The notes under the pieces are model-generated. The model saw only the letters and a program-made list of their open reading frames with translations. It made no database searches and was not told where the DNA came from. A stretch of DNA of 64,000 bases from Tenacibaculum sp. MAR_2010_89 (GTDB taxonomy: Bacteria > Bacteroidota > Bacteroidia > Flavobacteriales > Flavobacteriaceae): positions 1,612,001-1,676,000 of the forward strand of contig NZ_FNUB01000005.1 of assembly GCF_900105985.1 (NCBI RefSeq), given 5' to 3'. The translations under genes were made by a program, and so were the position numbers. Of the stretch, positions 38,990 to 47,758 are shown in pieces (within the stretch, counting starts at the first letter, position 1; every line of letters starts with the position of its first letter).

Positions 38990-38997
38990 TATTTTTG
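38990..38997 (+). promoter_or_regulatory. candidate recQ -7 box
   Basis: TATTTTTG fits TAnnTTTG and ends five bases before the recQ ATG. Transcription would start at or very near the ATG, giving a leaderless message. No clear -33 TTG was seen, as the region is the terminator T-run. Confidence 0.45.
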
Positions 38998-39002
38998 CGA
39001 TT

Positions 39003-41111
39003 ATGGAGCACGAGATAGCAGAACAAGTATTGTTAGAAAAACTAAAATCTAATTTTGGATATGATAGTTTTCGATTACAACAGCAAGAAATTATTGAAAA
39101 TATTTTAGCTAAAAATGATACTCTGGTTATCATGCCTACTGGAGGGGGAAAATCTATTTGTTTTCAATTACCTGCTTTATTTTTTGAAGGAATTACTATT
39201 GTTATTTCTCCATTAATAGCTTTAATGAAAGATCAAGTAGATAGTTTAAAAGCAAATGGAATTGCAGCATCATATTATAATAGTAGCCAATCTACAGAAG
39301 AACAGGAAAAAGTATTTGATGAGGTAGTTACTAAGAAAATTAAATTGTTATATGTTGCTCCTGAGAGTTTAGGGTTATTACAAAATATTTTAAATAAAAA
39401 CTATGTAAGTTGCATTGCTATTGATGAAGCTCATTGTATTTCAGCTTGGGGACACGATTTTAGGCCTTCTTATAAACAATTATCTTTTTTAAAAAAATCG
39501 TTACCAGGTGTTCCAATTGTAGCTTTAACTGCTACAGCAGATAAAGCTACTCAAGAAGATATTTTAAAACAACTAGCAATTTCTCATGCTACTAAATATA
39601 TAAGTTCTTTTAATAGAGAGAATATTAGCTTAGAAGTAAGACCAGCAAATGATAGAGTACAACAAATCATTAAATTTATAAATAAAAAGCCTAACGAGGC
39701 GGGTATTATTTATTGTTTGAGTAGAAAAACTACTGAACAATTAGCTAATAAATTAAAACAAAATAATATTGATGCGAAAGCATATCATGCAGGGTTACCA
39801 TTTGAAGAAAGAGCAAAAACACAAGAAGCTTTTATTAAAGATAATTGTGAAGTTATTTGTGCAACAATAGCTTTTGGAATGGGAATAGATAAATCAAACG
39901 TACGTTGGGTTATACATTATAATATGCCTAAAAATATAGAAGGATATTATCAAGAAATAGGACGTTCTGGGAGAGATGGCTTACCTGCAAAAGCATTATT
40001 ATTTCATAGTTATGCAGATGTAATTCAACTACGACAATTTATAGAAAATACTGGGAATAAAGAAGTACAAGAAGCAAAATTAGATAGAATGAAACAGTTT
40101 GCAGAAGCTACTGTATGTAGGAGAAAAATATTGCTTAGTTATTTTGGCGAATTAATTGAAAATAATTGTGGAAACTGTGATGTTTGTAAAAATCCACCTC
40201 AGTTTTTTGACGGTACTGTAATTGCACAAAAAGCTCTATCGGCTATTTATAGATTAGGTGAAAAAGAAGCAATGGGTACAGTGATAGATGTACTAAGAGG
40301 TGCAAAAAATGCTACTGTATTAGATAAAAATTACCAGTATTTAAAAACTTACGGTGTAGGAAATGATATTTCTTGGAAAGATTGGCAACATTATTTAATT
40401 CAATTAGTAAATCAAGGTTATAGTCAAATAGCATTTCATTTAAACAATACGTTACAATTAACCGATTTTTCTAAAAAAGTTCTTTTTAATGGAGAAAAAG
40501 TACAATTAACTACTCCAGTAGAAATTAAAAAAGAAGAAAAAACAACAATTACTAAAACAAGAAAAAGAGCAATAAAAGACACTTTGTTTGAAAGGTTAAG
40601 AAAATTACGTTATCGTATAGCAGAAGAAGAAAATATAGCCGCATATTTAGTTTTTAATGATGCTACTTTAAAAGAAATAGAGAGGGAAAGGCCTAGAACA
40701 GATGAAGAGTTTTTAACTATAAGTGGAGTAGGGCAACGAAAATTAGAAGTATATGGAGGTGAATTTATAGAAGAGATTAAAAATTTTTTAAAGGAAAAAA
40801 AGAAAACTAAAAAGGATACTACTCTTGAGACATATAAGTTATACAAGGAAGATTTTACCATTGAAGAAATAGCGGAAAGTCGAAAGTTAAAGCCAGCTAC
40901 TATATTTTCACATTTATCTAAGTTATATTTAGAAGGAAAGGATGTTAGTTTAGATGAATTTACTACGCCTGAAGTAATAAAGTTGGTTGCAAATGCCAAA
41001 AAGGTATTAAAAAATGAAATGACTTTAAAACCTTACTTTGAGTTTTTAGAGGAAAAAGTACCTTATGAACAAATTAGAGTGGCGTTAACTATTTTGCAGA
41101 AAAAAAGATAA
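39003..41111 (+). CDS. recQ: ATP-dependent DNA helicase RecQ
   Basis: RecQ unwinds DNA in recombination and repair. From the ATG at 39003 (MEHEIAEQV) the protein has 702 residues. It has motif I IMPTGGGKSICFQL, motif II DEAHCIS, motif VI YQEIGRSGRDGLPAKA, a four-Cys zinc module (CRRKILLSYF...CGNCDVC) with winged helix, and an HRDC-like domain (residues about 525-600). A C-terminal helix-turn-helix segment (FTIEEIAESRKLKPATIFSHLSKLY) ends the protein. The longer frame starts with a TTG in the terminator and is rejected. Confidence 0.95.
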   Translation: MEHEIAEQVLLEKLKSNFGYDSFRLQQQEIIENILAKNDTLVIMPTGGGKSICFQLPALFFEGITIVISPLIALMKDQVDSLKANGIAASYYNSSQSTEEQEKVFDEVVTKKIKLLYVAPESLGLLQNILNKNYVSCIAIDEAHCISAWGHDFRPSYKQLSFLKKSLPGVPIVALTATADKATQEDILKQLAISHATKYISSFNRENISLEVRPANDRVQQIIKFINKKPNEAGIIYCLSRKTTEQLANKLKQNNIDAKAYHAGLPFEERAKTQEAFIKDNCEVICATIAFGMGIDKSNVRWVIHYNMPKNIEGYYQEIGRSGRDGLPAKALLFHSYADVIQLRQFIENTGNKEVQEAKLDRMKQFAEATVCRRKILLSYFGELIENNCGNCDVCKNPPQFFDGTVIAQKALSAIYRLGEKEAMGTVIDVLRGAKNATVLDKNYQYLKTYGVGNDISWKDWQHYLIQLVNQGYSQIAFHLNNTLQLTDFSKKVLFNGEKVQLTTPVEIKKEEKTTITKTRKRAIKDTLFERLRKLRYRIAEEENIAAYLVFNDATLKEIERERPRTDEEFLTISGVGQRKLEVYGGEFIEEIKNFLKEKKKTKKDTTLETYKLYKEDFTIEEIAESRKLKPATIFSHLSKLYLEGKDVSLDEFTTPEVIKLVANAKKVLKNEMTLKPYFEFLEEKVPYEQIRVALTILQKKR

Positions 41112-41122
41112 TATTAAATTAA

Positions 41123-41815
41123 TTATTTAATGTTGTTTCCAATAGGAGAACTCAGAAATCCAACTGCAATAAATCGACCATCGGAAAAATCGTCTGAGTC
41201 TGATTTAACTTTAGTTATTCCATGGAAAGTTTCTGATGCAAACATGATTAGTGAATTATTTTCAAAGTCAATAGTGAAAAGAGGGGGGGTATTATATCCT
41301 TCTGGAGAGCTAGTATCTGTTTTGAATACCTGAAGATCTCCACCTTTAAATACTTTAGGAATACTATTGAAATAATAAAGAATTGAAATTTGGTATTGTC
41401 CATTTGTTGAATCAGCGTGTGGGGCTCCATAATGACCATCTGAACAATTAACAAAGGTTAAAGGAATTTTTGTAACAGGAAAAGGATTGATGTCAAGTGT
41501 GTTAAATATAGAAGGAAGTTGTTTAATAATTTGTTTATTAAGAGTATTATAAGCTTTTTGAGTTAAGGCACCAATTAAATTATTATTGCTTTTTGAACCT
41601 AGTTCTAAAAATGTTGATGTTTTAGTATCCGATCCTGGAAATTCATAGCTTTTAAAGTTTTTTTCTTCTTTACATATTGAATTATAAAGAACCTCATTAT
41701 TTTTTTTTGATAAAAAATGAGATATACGCATAACTTTTGTTTCTCCACACTTTATCAATGATATGTTATCCGTTTGTGTAATAATCGTTTTATAACTACT
41801 TTCTTTATCTTTCAT
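41123..41815 (-). CDS. 2OG-Fe(II) oxygenase (P4H-like)
   Basis: The 230-residue cytoplasmic protein has the double-stranded beta-helix residues: HxD in GAPHADSTNGQYQIS, the distal His in ETFHGITKVKS and the Arg in GRFIAVGFL. The strand ILYYFNSIPKVFKGGDLQVF is typical of prolyl-4-hydroxylase-like bacterial enzymes. It converges with recQ, with 11 bases between stop codons. It differs from the oxygenase at 16.8 kb in sequence and context. The substrate is unknown. Confidence 0.75.
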   Translation of the reverse strand: MKDKESSYKTIITQTDNISLIKCGETKVMRISHFLSKKNNEVLYNSICKEEKNFKSYEFPGSDTKTSTFLELGSKSNNNLIGALTQKAYNTLNKQIIKQLPSIFNTLDINPFPVTKIPLTFVNCSDGHYGAPHADSTNGQYQISILYYFNSIPKVFKGGDLQVFKTDTSSPEGYNTPPLFTIDFENNSLIMFASETFHGITKVKSDSDDFSDGRFIAVGFLSSPIGNNIK

Positions 41816-41928
41816 ATTCCATTTATATTTAGTGTAAATTTATTCAAATTATATATAGTTAATAATATTTTAATTTGATTAAAAATTAAACAAGATTAAG
41901 TGAAGTATAATTATTAAAAATTAAGTAA

Positions 41929-42462
41929 ATGATAAAAAAAATAGAGTTTCCATTACCTAATGAATACCCAGCTTATGCTGAAATGTATATGAAATTAGTA
42001 AAAAAAGATGGAAGTCTTATTGAACAATTAAAATTAAGTTTACATCAAACAAAAAGGCTAATTAATAATTTATCAAACGAAAAACTAGATTTTAAATATG
42101 CAGAAAATAAGTGGTCAGTAAAGGAAGTTTTGGTCCATATAATTGACGATGAAAGAATATATGGGTATAGAGCTCTTTCTTTTGCTAGAAATGATAAAAC
42201 TAACCTTCCTGGTTTTGAACAAGAAGATTATAATTTTAATTCAGATACTTCAGAAAGAACAATTGAAAGTATTCTAGAAGAATATGAGGCATTAAGATTA
42301 TCAACAATAGCATTATTTAAAGGTTTGTCAGATAAAGCATTGAAACGTATAGGAGTAGCAAATGGAAACCAAGCGAGCGCAAGGGCTTTAGGATATCATA
42401 TTCTAGGGCACGATTTACATCATATTAAAATAATTAAAGATTTATACTTAAACAAGCAATAA
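41929..42462 (+). CDS. DinB family protein
   Basis: The 177-residue protein has the four-helix DinB fold with its three His ligands, in KWSVKEVLVHIIDDERIYGYRALSFARND (first His) and GYHILGHDLHHIKIIKDLY (second and third). DinB-family proteins bind a metal and many act as thiol-dependent transferases; others are DNA-damage-induced. It is followed after 40 bases by a gene for an AraC/alkyltransferase fusion, so a role in coping with alkylating or reactive compounds is plausible. Confidence 0.85.
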   Translation: MIKKIEFPLPNEYPAYAEMYMKLVKKDGSLIEQLKLSLHQTKRLINNLSNEKLDFKYAENKWSVKEVLVHIIDDERIYGYRALSFARNDKTNLPGFEQEDYNFNSDTSERTIESILEEYEALRLSTIALFKGLSDKALKRIGVANGNQASARALGYHILGHDLHHIKIIKDLYLNKQ

Positions 42463-42502
42463 TCGGATTGAAATAAGAAGAGAATAAACTAAACTTTGTA
42501 GT

Positions 42503-43333
42503 ATGGAAAACAAGTACCATTTTTATGTAATTACGAAGGCTATTTATTTTATTAAAAAATTTAGAAGCGAACAGCCGTCGCTAGAAGAAATTGCAAATCA
42601 TGTTAATTTGAGCAAGTACCATTTTCAGCGAGTTTTTAAAAAGTGGGTTGGAATTAGTCCTAAAGATTATCTTCAGTATTTAACAATTGAGAAAGCTAAA
42701 AGTTCTTTAAGAAAAGGGCAGAGTACATTAGAAACTTCTTATAGTGTTGGGTTATCAGGAAATAGTAGATTACATGATTTATTTGTTAAAATTGAAGCGT
42801 GTACTCCTGGAGATTTTAAAAAAAGAGGTAAGGATTTGAAAATATATTATGGAGAGATTGAAACACCTTTTGGAATGGCTACAGTAGCTGAAACAGAAAT
42901 TGGTATTTGTAGTTTTTCATTTGATCTTTTAAGTATAGATAAATTTAAAAAAGAATATTCAGAAGCTATTTTTATAAATAAAACATTTAATAATGCATTG
43001 TCTTTACAATCATATTTTAAACAATGGGAAATACCTAATACACCAATTAGTTTAGATTTAATAGGATCACCATTTCAAATTCAAGTATGGAAAGCACTAT
43101 TACAAATACCTTCATCTAACTTACTCGCTTATCAAAACATTGCAGTAATGATTAATAAGCCTAAAGCTGTTAGAGCTGTTGGTACCGCAATTGGTAAAAA
43201 CCCAATAGCTTATTTAATACCCTGTCATAGGGTTATTAAAAGTGATGGTAATATGGGTAATTATAGATGGGGAACTGAAAGAAAAATAGCAATTAATACT
43301 TATGAATCAATTAAATTAAACGATTTAGAGTAA
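42503..43333 (+). CDS. AraC regulator fused to methylated-DNA--protein cysteine methyltransferase
   Basis: The 276-residue protein has an N-terminal AraC-type HTH pair (PSLEEIANHVNLSKYHFQRVFKKWVGISPKDYLQYL) and a C-terminal O6-alkylguanine transferase domain with the active-site PCHRVI at about residues 241-246 and the Arg-finger region NKPKAVRAVGTAIGKNP. It lacks the phosphotriester domain with the Cys cluster of full Ada. It probably repairs alkylated guanine and regulates its own operon. It sits between dinB-like and DUF1203 genes. Confidence 0.92.
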   Translation: MENKYHFYVITKAIYFIKKFRSEQPSLEEIANHVNLSKYHFQRVFKKWVGISPKDYLQYLTIEKAKSSLRKGQSTLETSYSVGLSGNSRLHDLFVKIEACTPGDFKKRGKDLKIYYGEIETPFGMATVAETEIGICSFSFDLLSIDKFKKEYSEAIFINKTFNNALSLQSYFKQWEIPNTPISLDLIGSPFQIQVWKALLQIPSSNLLAYQNIAVMINKPKAVRAVGTAIGKNPIAYLIPCHRVIKSDGNMGNYRWGTERKIAINTYESIKLNDLE

Positions 43334-43347
43334 TAACAATTGAGAGT

Positions 43348-43821
43348 ATGAATAACAATTTTAAAATAGAAGCAATTGAAAATAATTTTAATGAATTATT
43401 TAACTTAAGTAAAGAAGAACTATTTCTAAAAGGTATAGTTAAAATAGCTGTTGATGAAAAGCCAGGTTTTCCATGTAGAGTTACTCTTAAAGATGCAGAA
43501 ATAGGAGAAGAAGTTTTATTATTATCTTTTAAATACCACAATGTGAATTCACCCTATAAGGCAAGTGGTCCTATTTTTATTAGAAAGAATTCAAAAAAAG
43601 TTAATTTAAAGATTAATGAAGTACCTCAAATACTTTTTGAGCGATTACAATCTGTAAGGGTTTATGATAAGAACGGAATGATGATAGATGCTAAAATACT
43701 TGAAAGGAGAGAGATGGAAAGAGAAATAAAGAAAACTTTTAACAATACTTTAGTTAGTTATATACAAGTTCATAATGCCAATCCGGGTTGTTATAACTGT
43801 CAAGTAAATAGAGTTCTATAA
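43348..43821 (+). CDS. DUF1203 family protein
   Basis: The 157-residue cytoplasmic protein has the DUF1203 core KPGFPCRVTLKDAEIGEEVLLLSFKYH and ASGPIFIRKN, with a Cys that may be functional in PGFPCR and two more near the end (NPGCYNCQV). No function is established for the family. It starts 14 bases after the alkyltransferase gene and is followed by a terminator, so it is the last gene of the alkylation-linked operon. Confidence 0.8.
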   Translation: MNNNFKIEAIENNFNELFNLSKEELFLKGIVKIAVDEKPGFPCRVTLKDAEIGEEVLLLSFKYHNVNSPYKASGPIFIRKNSKKVNLKINEVPQILFERLQSVRVYDKNGMMIDAKILERREMEREIKKTFNNTLVSYIQVHNANPGCYNCQVNRVL

Positions 43822-43838
43822 AACAAGTTTAAATATAT

Positions 43839-43876
43839 AAAAGGTATTAGTAAGCAAATAGTTTCTAATACCTTTT
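43839..43876. terminator. bidirectional terminator
   Basis: AAAAGGTATTAG (43839-43850) and CTAATACCTTTT (43865-43876) form a 12-base stem with a 14-base loop, flanked by A and T runs. It lies between convergent genes. Confidence 0.75.
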
Positions 43877-43890
43877 TGTTGGATATAATT

Positions 43891-44508
43891 TTACTCTTTT
43901 AATTCTTCCATTTCTTTAATTATTATATCTAGTCTTGAGATAAGACTTGAATACAAAATTTTAGTAGATAGTGTAAAAACTATTATACCTATAATAGAAA
44001 CACAAATAGCGATTAGTAAACCAATACCAAAGAACTCAATAAAAGTTGTATCTGAACTAATAAATTTTGAAAGAAAACTTTTCTCTTTAATACTAAAAGC
44101 AATTAAAAATATTGATAAAACGGCCATTGGAATGGCAAAAACAAAAAGTTTTTTAGTAGATGAAGTTATAGAAGAAATAATTTTTCTATAATTTTTCAAA
44201 TAAGTTAGATTATCTGATTTTACATCAATAGTATTAAATTGATTTAATAGTTTTTTATTAAATAGGTACAAAGCTACTATTAATAATGAAGAATATATTC
44301 CAATAATCGCCTCAGAAAGAAATGACATAACTATAGCCAATACAATTGCCATAGGTATTAAACCTTTGTTGTCAATTTCATAAGTTCTCTTAATTTTATT
44401 TATAACTGTTTTTGACTTTTGATTATATAAGTCATTTATTTTAGGCGCTATTAATGATTGCTCATTTATAAAAGCATCATTCCATATTTTTTCAATTGAT
44501 TTTTCCAT
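43891..44508 (-). CDS. membrane protein, likely partner of the ECF sigma factor
   Basis: The 205-residue protein has about four membrane helices (near 53-72, 74-92, 125-145 and 167-190) with long charged ends. The N-terminal 45 residues (MEKSIEKIWNDAFINEQSLIAPKINDLYNQ) are cytoplasmic and helical and could bind a sigma factor. Its gene overlaps the ECF sigma gene by 17 bases, which is the usual layout for a sigma and anti-sigma pair. It has no recognised zinc-anti-sigma motif, so the role is inferred from position. Confidence 0.65.
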   Translation of the reverse strand: MEKSIEKIWNDAFINEQSLIAPKINDLYNQKSKTVINKIKRTYEIDNKGLIPMAIVLAIVMSFLSEAIIGIYSSLLIVALYLFNKKLLNQFNTIDVKSDNLTYLKNYRKIISSITSSTKKLFVFAIPMAVLSIFLIAFSIKEKSFLSKFISSDTTFIEFFGIGLLIAICVSIIGIIVFTLSTKILYSSLISRLDIIIKEMEELKE

Positions 44509-44974
44509 CTAATAAATCTTTTAATTGTTTTTTAATTCTGTTTATACGTACCGCAATATTGTTAGCGCTAGTTCCAATAATTTCGGCAATTTCTTTGTAA
44601 GGGTTTTCTTCTAAATGCAATAAGATGATAGCTCTATCAAGTTCAGAAAGTTTTTTAATTGCATCATATAATAAATTTAGATTTTCATTTTCAAAAGCTT
44701 TATTTTCTTCTGATTTATCTACATGATATTTTAAATCATATTCTTTTTTTTTGTTTTTCTTTACTAAAGTTAAACAAACATTTAATGTTATTCGGTAAAT
44801 CCAAGTAGACCATTTTGATTTTTCTTGAAATGCATTTTTACTCTTCCATATTTGTAAACAAGCTTCCTGATAATAATCTTCAAAATCTTCTTGAGAGTCT
44901 GTATATGCTCTGCAAATTTTTATAATTATTCCTGCATGCGGTAGAATAGATGTTATATAAAAATCGTTACTCAA
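44492..44974 (-). CDS. ECF RNA polymerase sigma factor, TTG start
   Basis: The 160-residue protein has sigma region 2 (about residues 9-65: AYTDSQEDFEDYYQEACLQIWKSKNAF and WSTWIYRITLNVCLTLVKKN) and region 4 (LDRAIILLHLEENPYKEIAEIIGTSANNIAVRINRIKKQL). It directs RNA polymerase to an envelope- or stress-linked gene set. The frame is preceded by a stop codon and contains no ATG before region 2; the start is TTG at 44974 (an ATT precedes it). Low translation may be part of its control. The membrane protein overlapping its end is the likely regulator. Confidence 0.85.
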   Translation of the reverse strand: MSNDFYITSILPHAGIIIKICRAYTDSQEDFEDYYQEACLQIWKSKNAFQEKSKWSTWIYRITLNVCLTLVKKNKKKEYDLKYHVDKSEENKAFENENLNLLYDAIKKLSELDRAIILLHLEENPYKEIAEIIGTSANNIAVRINRIKKQLKDLLDGKIN

Positions 44975-45105
44975 AATTGTATTTTCTTAATTAGTAAATT
45001 GAGAATTAAAAATATTACAAAATAATACGAAAAATATTTAGAGTACATGTTTCTTGTAATAAAAAGTTGTTTTACCATAGAGATATATTTTATTTTCAAT
45101 AATTA

Positions 45106-45135
45106 TTGAAAGTTCTAAAAATTGTTATATATTTG
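45106..45135 (+). promoter_or_regulatory. promoter of the gbsR-like operon
   Basis: TTG at 45106-45108 is followed after 19 bases by TATATTTG (45128-45135), an exact Bacteroidota promoter. The ATG at 45140 begins four bases after the -7 box, so the transcript is predicted to be leaderless. Confidence 0.7.
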
Positions 45136-45139
45136 TTGT

Positions 45140-45646
45140 ATGAAATTACAAGAAGCTAAAATAAAATACATTCAAACTTGGGGAAGTTTAGCAACTAGTT
45201 GGGGCATAAATAAAACTATGGCACAAGTTCATGCTTTGTTGTTAGTTTCTTCAGAGCCACTATCAGCTGATGATATTATGGATATGCTTAAAATTTCAAG
45301 AGGTAATGTAAATATGAATGTGCGTGCATTAATTGATTGGGGGATTGTTCGTAAAGAATTTGTAGTAGGAGAGCGCAAAGAATTTTTTGTGGCTGATAAA
45401 GATATTTGGGAATTATTTAAACAAGTTACAAAAGAACGTAAAAGAAGAGAGGTAGAGCCTGTACTTAAAGTTTTAGATGAATTAAAGAATGATATAGAAG
45501 AGGAGTCAGATGAGGCGACACAGTTTAAAAAATTAATGGGAGATTTATCATCTGTAACAAATACTGTAAATGGAATTTTAGATAAAGCTATTAAAGCAGA
45601 TGAACATTGGTTATTATCAAGTTTTACTAAAATGGTAAAGAAATAA
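45140..45646 (+). CDS. GbsR-like MarR-family transcriptional regulator
   Basis: From the ATG at 45140 (MKLQEAKIKYIQTWGSLA) the protein has 168 residues. Its winged-helix domain contains KTMAQVHALLLVSSEPLSADDIMDMLKISRGNVNMNVRALIDWGIVRK, with a typical GbsR wing (VVGERKEFFVADKD). The C-terminal helical part lacks an obvious ligand site. GbsR proteins sense choline-like compounds in Bacillus, but flavobacterial members are tied to light or membrane genes. It is the first gene of a six-gene plus-strand run and probably its regulator. The longer TTG start lies upstream of the promoter-defined start and is rejected. Confidence 0.85.
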   Translation: MKLQEAKIKYIQTWGSLATSWGINKTMAQVHALLLVSSEPLSADDIMDMLKISRGNVNMNVRALIDWGIVRKEFVVGERKEFFVADKDIWELFKQVTKERKRREVEPVLKVLDELKNDIEEESDEATQFKKLMGDLSSVTNTVNGILDKAIKADEHWLLSSFTKMVKK

Positions 45647-45684
45647 AAAAATTTACAAATAAACTTTCAAAAATTTCTGAAAAT

Positions 45685-46032
45685 ATGAAATATATAAATA
45701 TTTTAAAAAAACTAAACAGAGTATTAATTGTAACTACTATAGTAATGTACCTTACTATTTACTTGGGATTACTTGTACAGGTAATTCTAGGAGCTTATCA
45801 GTTACTAATAGCTTTTGTATTACTTTTTTTTATTAAAAACTTTTCTAAAAAAAGTAAGAATAAGTTAATGATATATTGGTTAGTCGTTCTATTGTATGGA
45901 ATGGTTTGGATTATAGATATGGATGTTAATTTAGGAGGTTATTTAGGAGTGATACTCTATATTATTTTACCAATGATAATTGCTTTATACTTTTCATACT
46001 TTTTAGAATCATTAAGAATAAAAAATAAATAA
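45685..46032 (+). CDS. small membrane protein
   Basis: The 115-residue protein has about four hydrophobic helices (near 14-34, 36-51, 60-78, 86-106) with basic loops. It matches no family I can name. It starts 38 bases after the regulator gene and three bases before the DCC1-type gene, so it belongs to the same operon. Confidence 0.6.
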   Translation: MKYINILKKLNRVLIVTTIVMYLTIYLGLLVQVILGAYQLLIAFVLLFFIKNFSKKSKNKLMIYWLVVLLYGMVWIIDMDVNLGGYLGVILYIILPMIIALYFSYFLESLRIKNK

Positions 46033-46035
46033 CCT

Positions 46036-46857
46036 ATGAAAACACTAGAAAACTACACACTATTATATGATGATGATTGTCCATTATGTAATGTTTATAC
46101 ATCTGGTTTTATAAAATCGAGAATGTTAGATGGAAATGGTAGGAAGCCATTTAAAAAAATTACGAATGATGAAAAAATATATGTAGATATTAAAAGGGCA
46201 ACCAATGAAATAGCACTGGTTGATACTAAAAGTCATAAAGTAATATATGGTATTGATAGTTTATTAAAAGTAATTGGAAATTCTTTTCCATTTATTGAAA
46301 GAGTAGGAAAATTCAAACCTATTTACTTTTTTCTAAAAAAGCTATATTCTTTTATTTCTTATAACAGAAAAGTAATAATTCCTTCTGAAATAAAAGAAAA
46401 TGAGTCATTAGAGTGTATTCCTGATTTTAATATTAAATATAGGGTTTTGTATATCGTTTTTTCAATATTGATGATTGCGTATGTATTATTAACTTTTTCA
46501 AATTTAATACCTAGTTTACCAATTGCTAATTATCAAAGAGAACTTATAATTACCGCAAGTCAAATAGTATTTCAAATGTTATTCTTATTAAAAATCGATT
46601 CGAAAACTATTATAAATTATGTAGGAAATTTAATGACAGTTTCTTTAATAGGTTGTTTAGGAATACTACAATTAGTTCTTTTAAATGAGGTAATAAATAT
46701 ACCAGAAATAATTGTTGTTATTTCATTTATGGGTATTGTTTCTCTCATGTTTTTTGAGCATAAAAGAAGAGTAAAATTATTAAAACTACCTAATTATTTA
46801 AGCTATACATGGATAATTTATAGGTTAATTGTTTTATTAATTATTATAAATATATAG
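46036..46857 (+). CDS. DCC1-like thiol-disulfide oxidoreductase with membrane domain
   Basis: The N-terminal domain has the DCC motif DDDCPLCNVY (CPLC at residues 15-18), a thioredoxin-like active site of the DCC1/DUF393 family. The C-terminal half (from about residue 135) has five or six membrane helices. The active-site Cys pair may be on the inner face of the membrane. Proteins of this kind often occur with DUF2071, SRPBCC and epimerase genes, as here. The 273-residue length is longer than soluble DCC proteins because of the membrane part. Confidence 0.8.
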   Translation: MKTLENYTLLYDDDCPLCNVYTSGFIKSRMLDGNGRKPFKKITNDEKIYVDIKRATNEIALVDTKSHKVIYGIDSLLKVIGNSFPFIERVGKFKPIYFFLKKLYSFISYNRKVIIPSEIKENESLECIPDFNIKYRVLYIVFSILMIAYVLLTFSNLIPSLPIANYQRELIITASQIVFQMLFLLKIDSKTIINYVGNLMTVSLIGCLGILQLVLLNEVINIPEIIVVISFMGIVSLMFFEHKRRVKLLKLPNYLSYTWIIYRLIVLLIIINI

Positions 46858-46861
46858 AGTC

Positions 46862-47755
46862 ATGAAAATAGTAATAGCTGGAGGAACTGGATATTTGGGA
46901 GAGTTGCTTACTGAATATTTTAAAAAAGAAAAAGAAAATCAAATTTACATTTTAAGTAGAAAACAAAGAGTAAATAGTGATAATGTTAGCTATTTACAGT
47001 GGAACGGAGTTTCTAAAGGATATTGGGCACAATTACTTAATAATACTGATGTATTAATCAATTTAACTGGTAAGTCAGTTAACTGTAGGTATAATCATAA
47101 AAATAAAGAACTAATTTATCAAAGTAGGTTAGATAGTACAGCTATATTGTGTGAAGTAATTCAAAATTTAGAACATCCGCCAAAAGTATTTATTCAGTCT
47201 TCTTCAGCTACTATTTATAGGCATTCAGAAAATAAATTAATGACAGAAAGTAAAGGAGATATTGGAATAGATTTTTCTATGGATGTATGTAAAAAATGGG
47301 AACAAGTTTTTAATAGTTATACACTACCTAAAACAAAAAAAATAATAACAAGAACCTCTATTGTTTTAGGAAATAAAGGAGGTGCGTTTCCTTTAATGAA
47401 GAGTATGACAAAGTTTGGATTGGGTGGTAAACAAGGAGATGGAAATCAATTTATAAGTTGGGTAACTGAAAAAGATTATATAAAAGCTATTAGTTTTTTA
47501 ATTAAACAAGAAGCAGGTATTTATAATATATGCGTACCAAACCCAATTAGAAATAATGAATTTCAAAATAAATTACGAAGTAAGCTAAAGGTTTGTTTTG
47601 GTATTAATTCTCCTAAATGGATATTGAAATTAGGTGCTAAGCTTATAGGTACAGAACCTGAATTATTATTAAAAAGTAGAAAAGTGTACCCAGAGAAGTT
47701 ATTAAGTTTAGGATTTAAGTTTTCTACAAATACTTTTAACGAATTTAAAATTTAA
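46862..47755 (+). CDS. TIGR01777 family NAD(P)-binding epimerase-like protein
   Basis: The 297-residue protein starts with the Rossmann motif IAGGTGYLGELLTEYF and has a mid-region NLTGKSVNCRYNHKNKELIYQSRLDST and EKDYIKAISFL, which are typical of the TIGR01777 (YfcH-like) branch of atypical short-chain reductases. Usual length is about 300, so it is complete. It is four bases downstream of the DCC gene. The reaction is not known. Confidence 0.88.
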   Translation: MKIVIAGGTGYLGELLTEYFKKEKENQIYILSRKQRVNSDNVSYLQWNGVSKGYWAQLLNNTDVLINLTGKSVNCRYNHKNKELIYQSRLDSTAILCEVIQNLEHPPKVFIQSSSATIYRHSENKLMTESKGDIGIDFSMDVCKKWEQVFNSYTLPKTKKIITRTSIVLGNKGGAFPLMKSMTKFGLGGKQGDGNQFISWVTEKDYIKAISFLIKQEAGIYNICVPNPIRNNEFQNKLRSKLKVCFGINSPKWILKLGAKLIGTEPELLLKSRKVYPEKLLSLGFKFSTNTFNEFKI

Positions 47756-47758
47756 AAC

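Noticed and set aside
41248..41454. Second frame inside the 2OG oxygenase gene near a run of seven G, hinting at a frameshift
   Set aside because: The oxygenase frame is unbroken with all its catalytic residues, so the second frame is a shadow.
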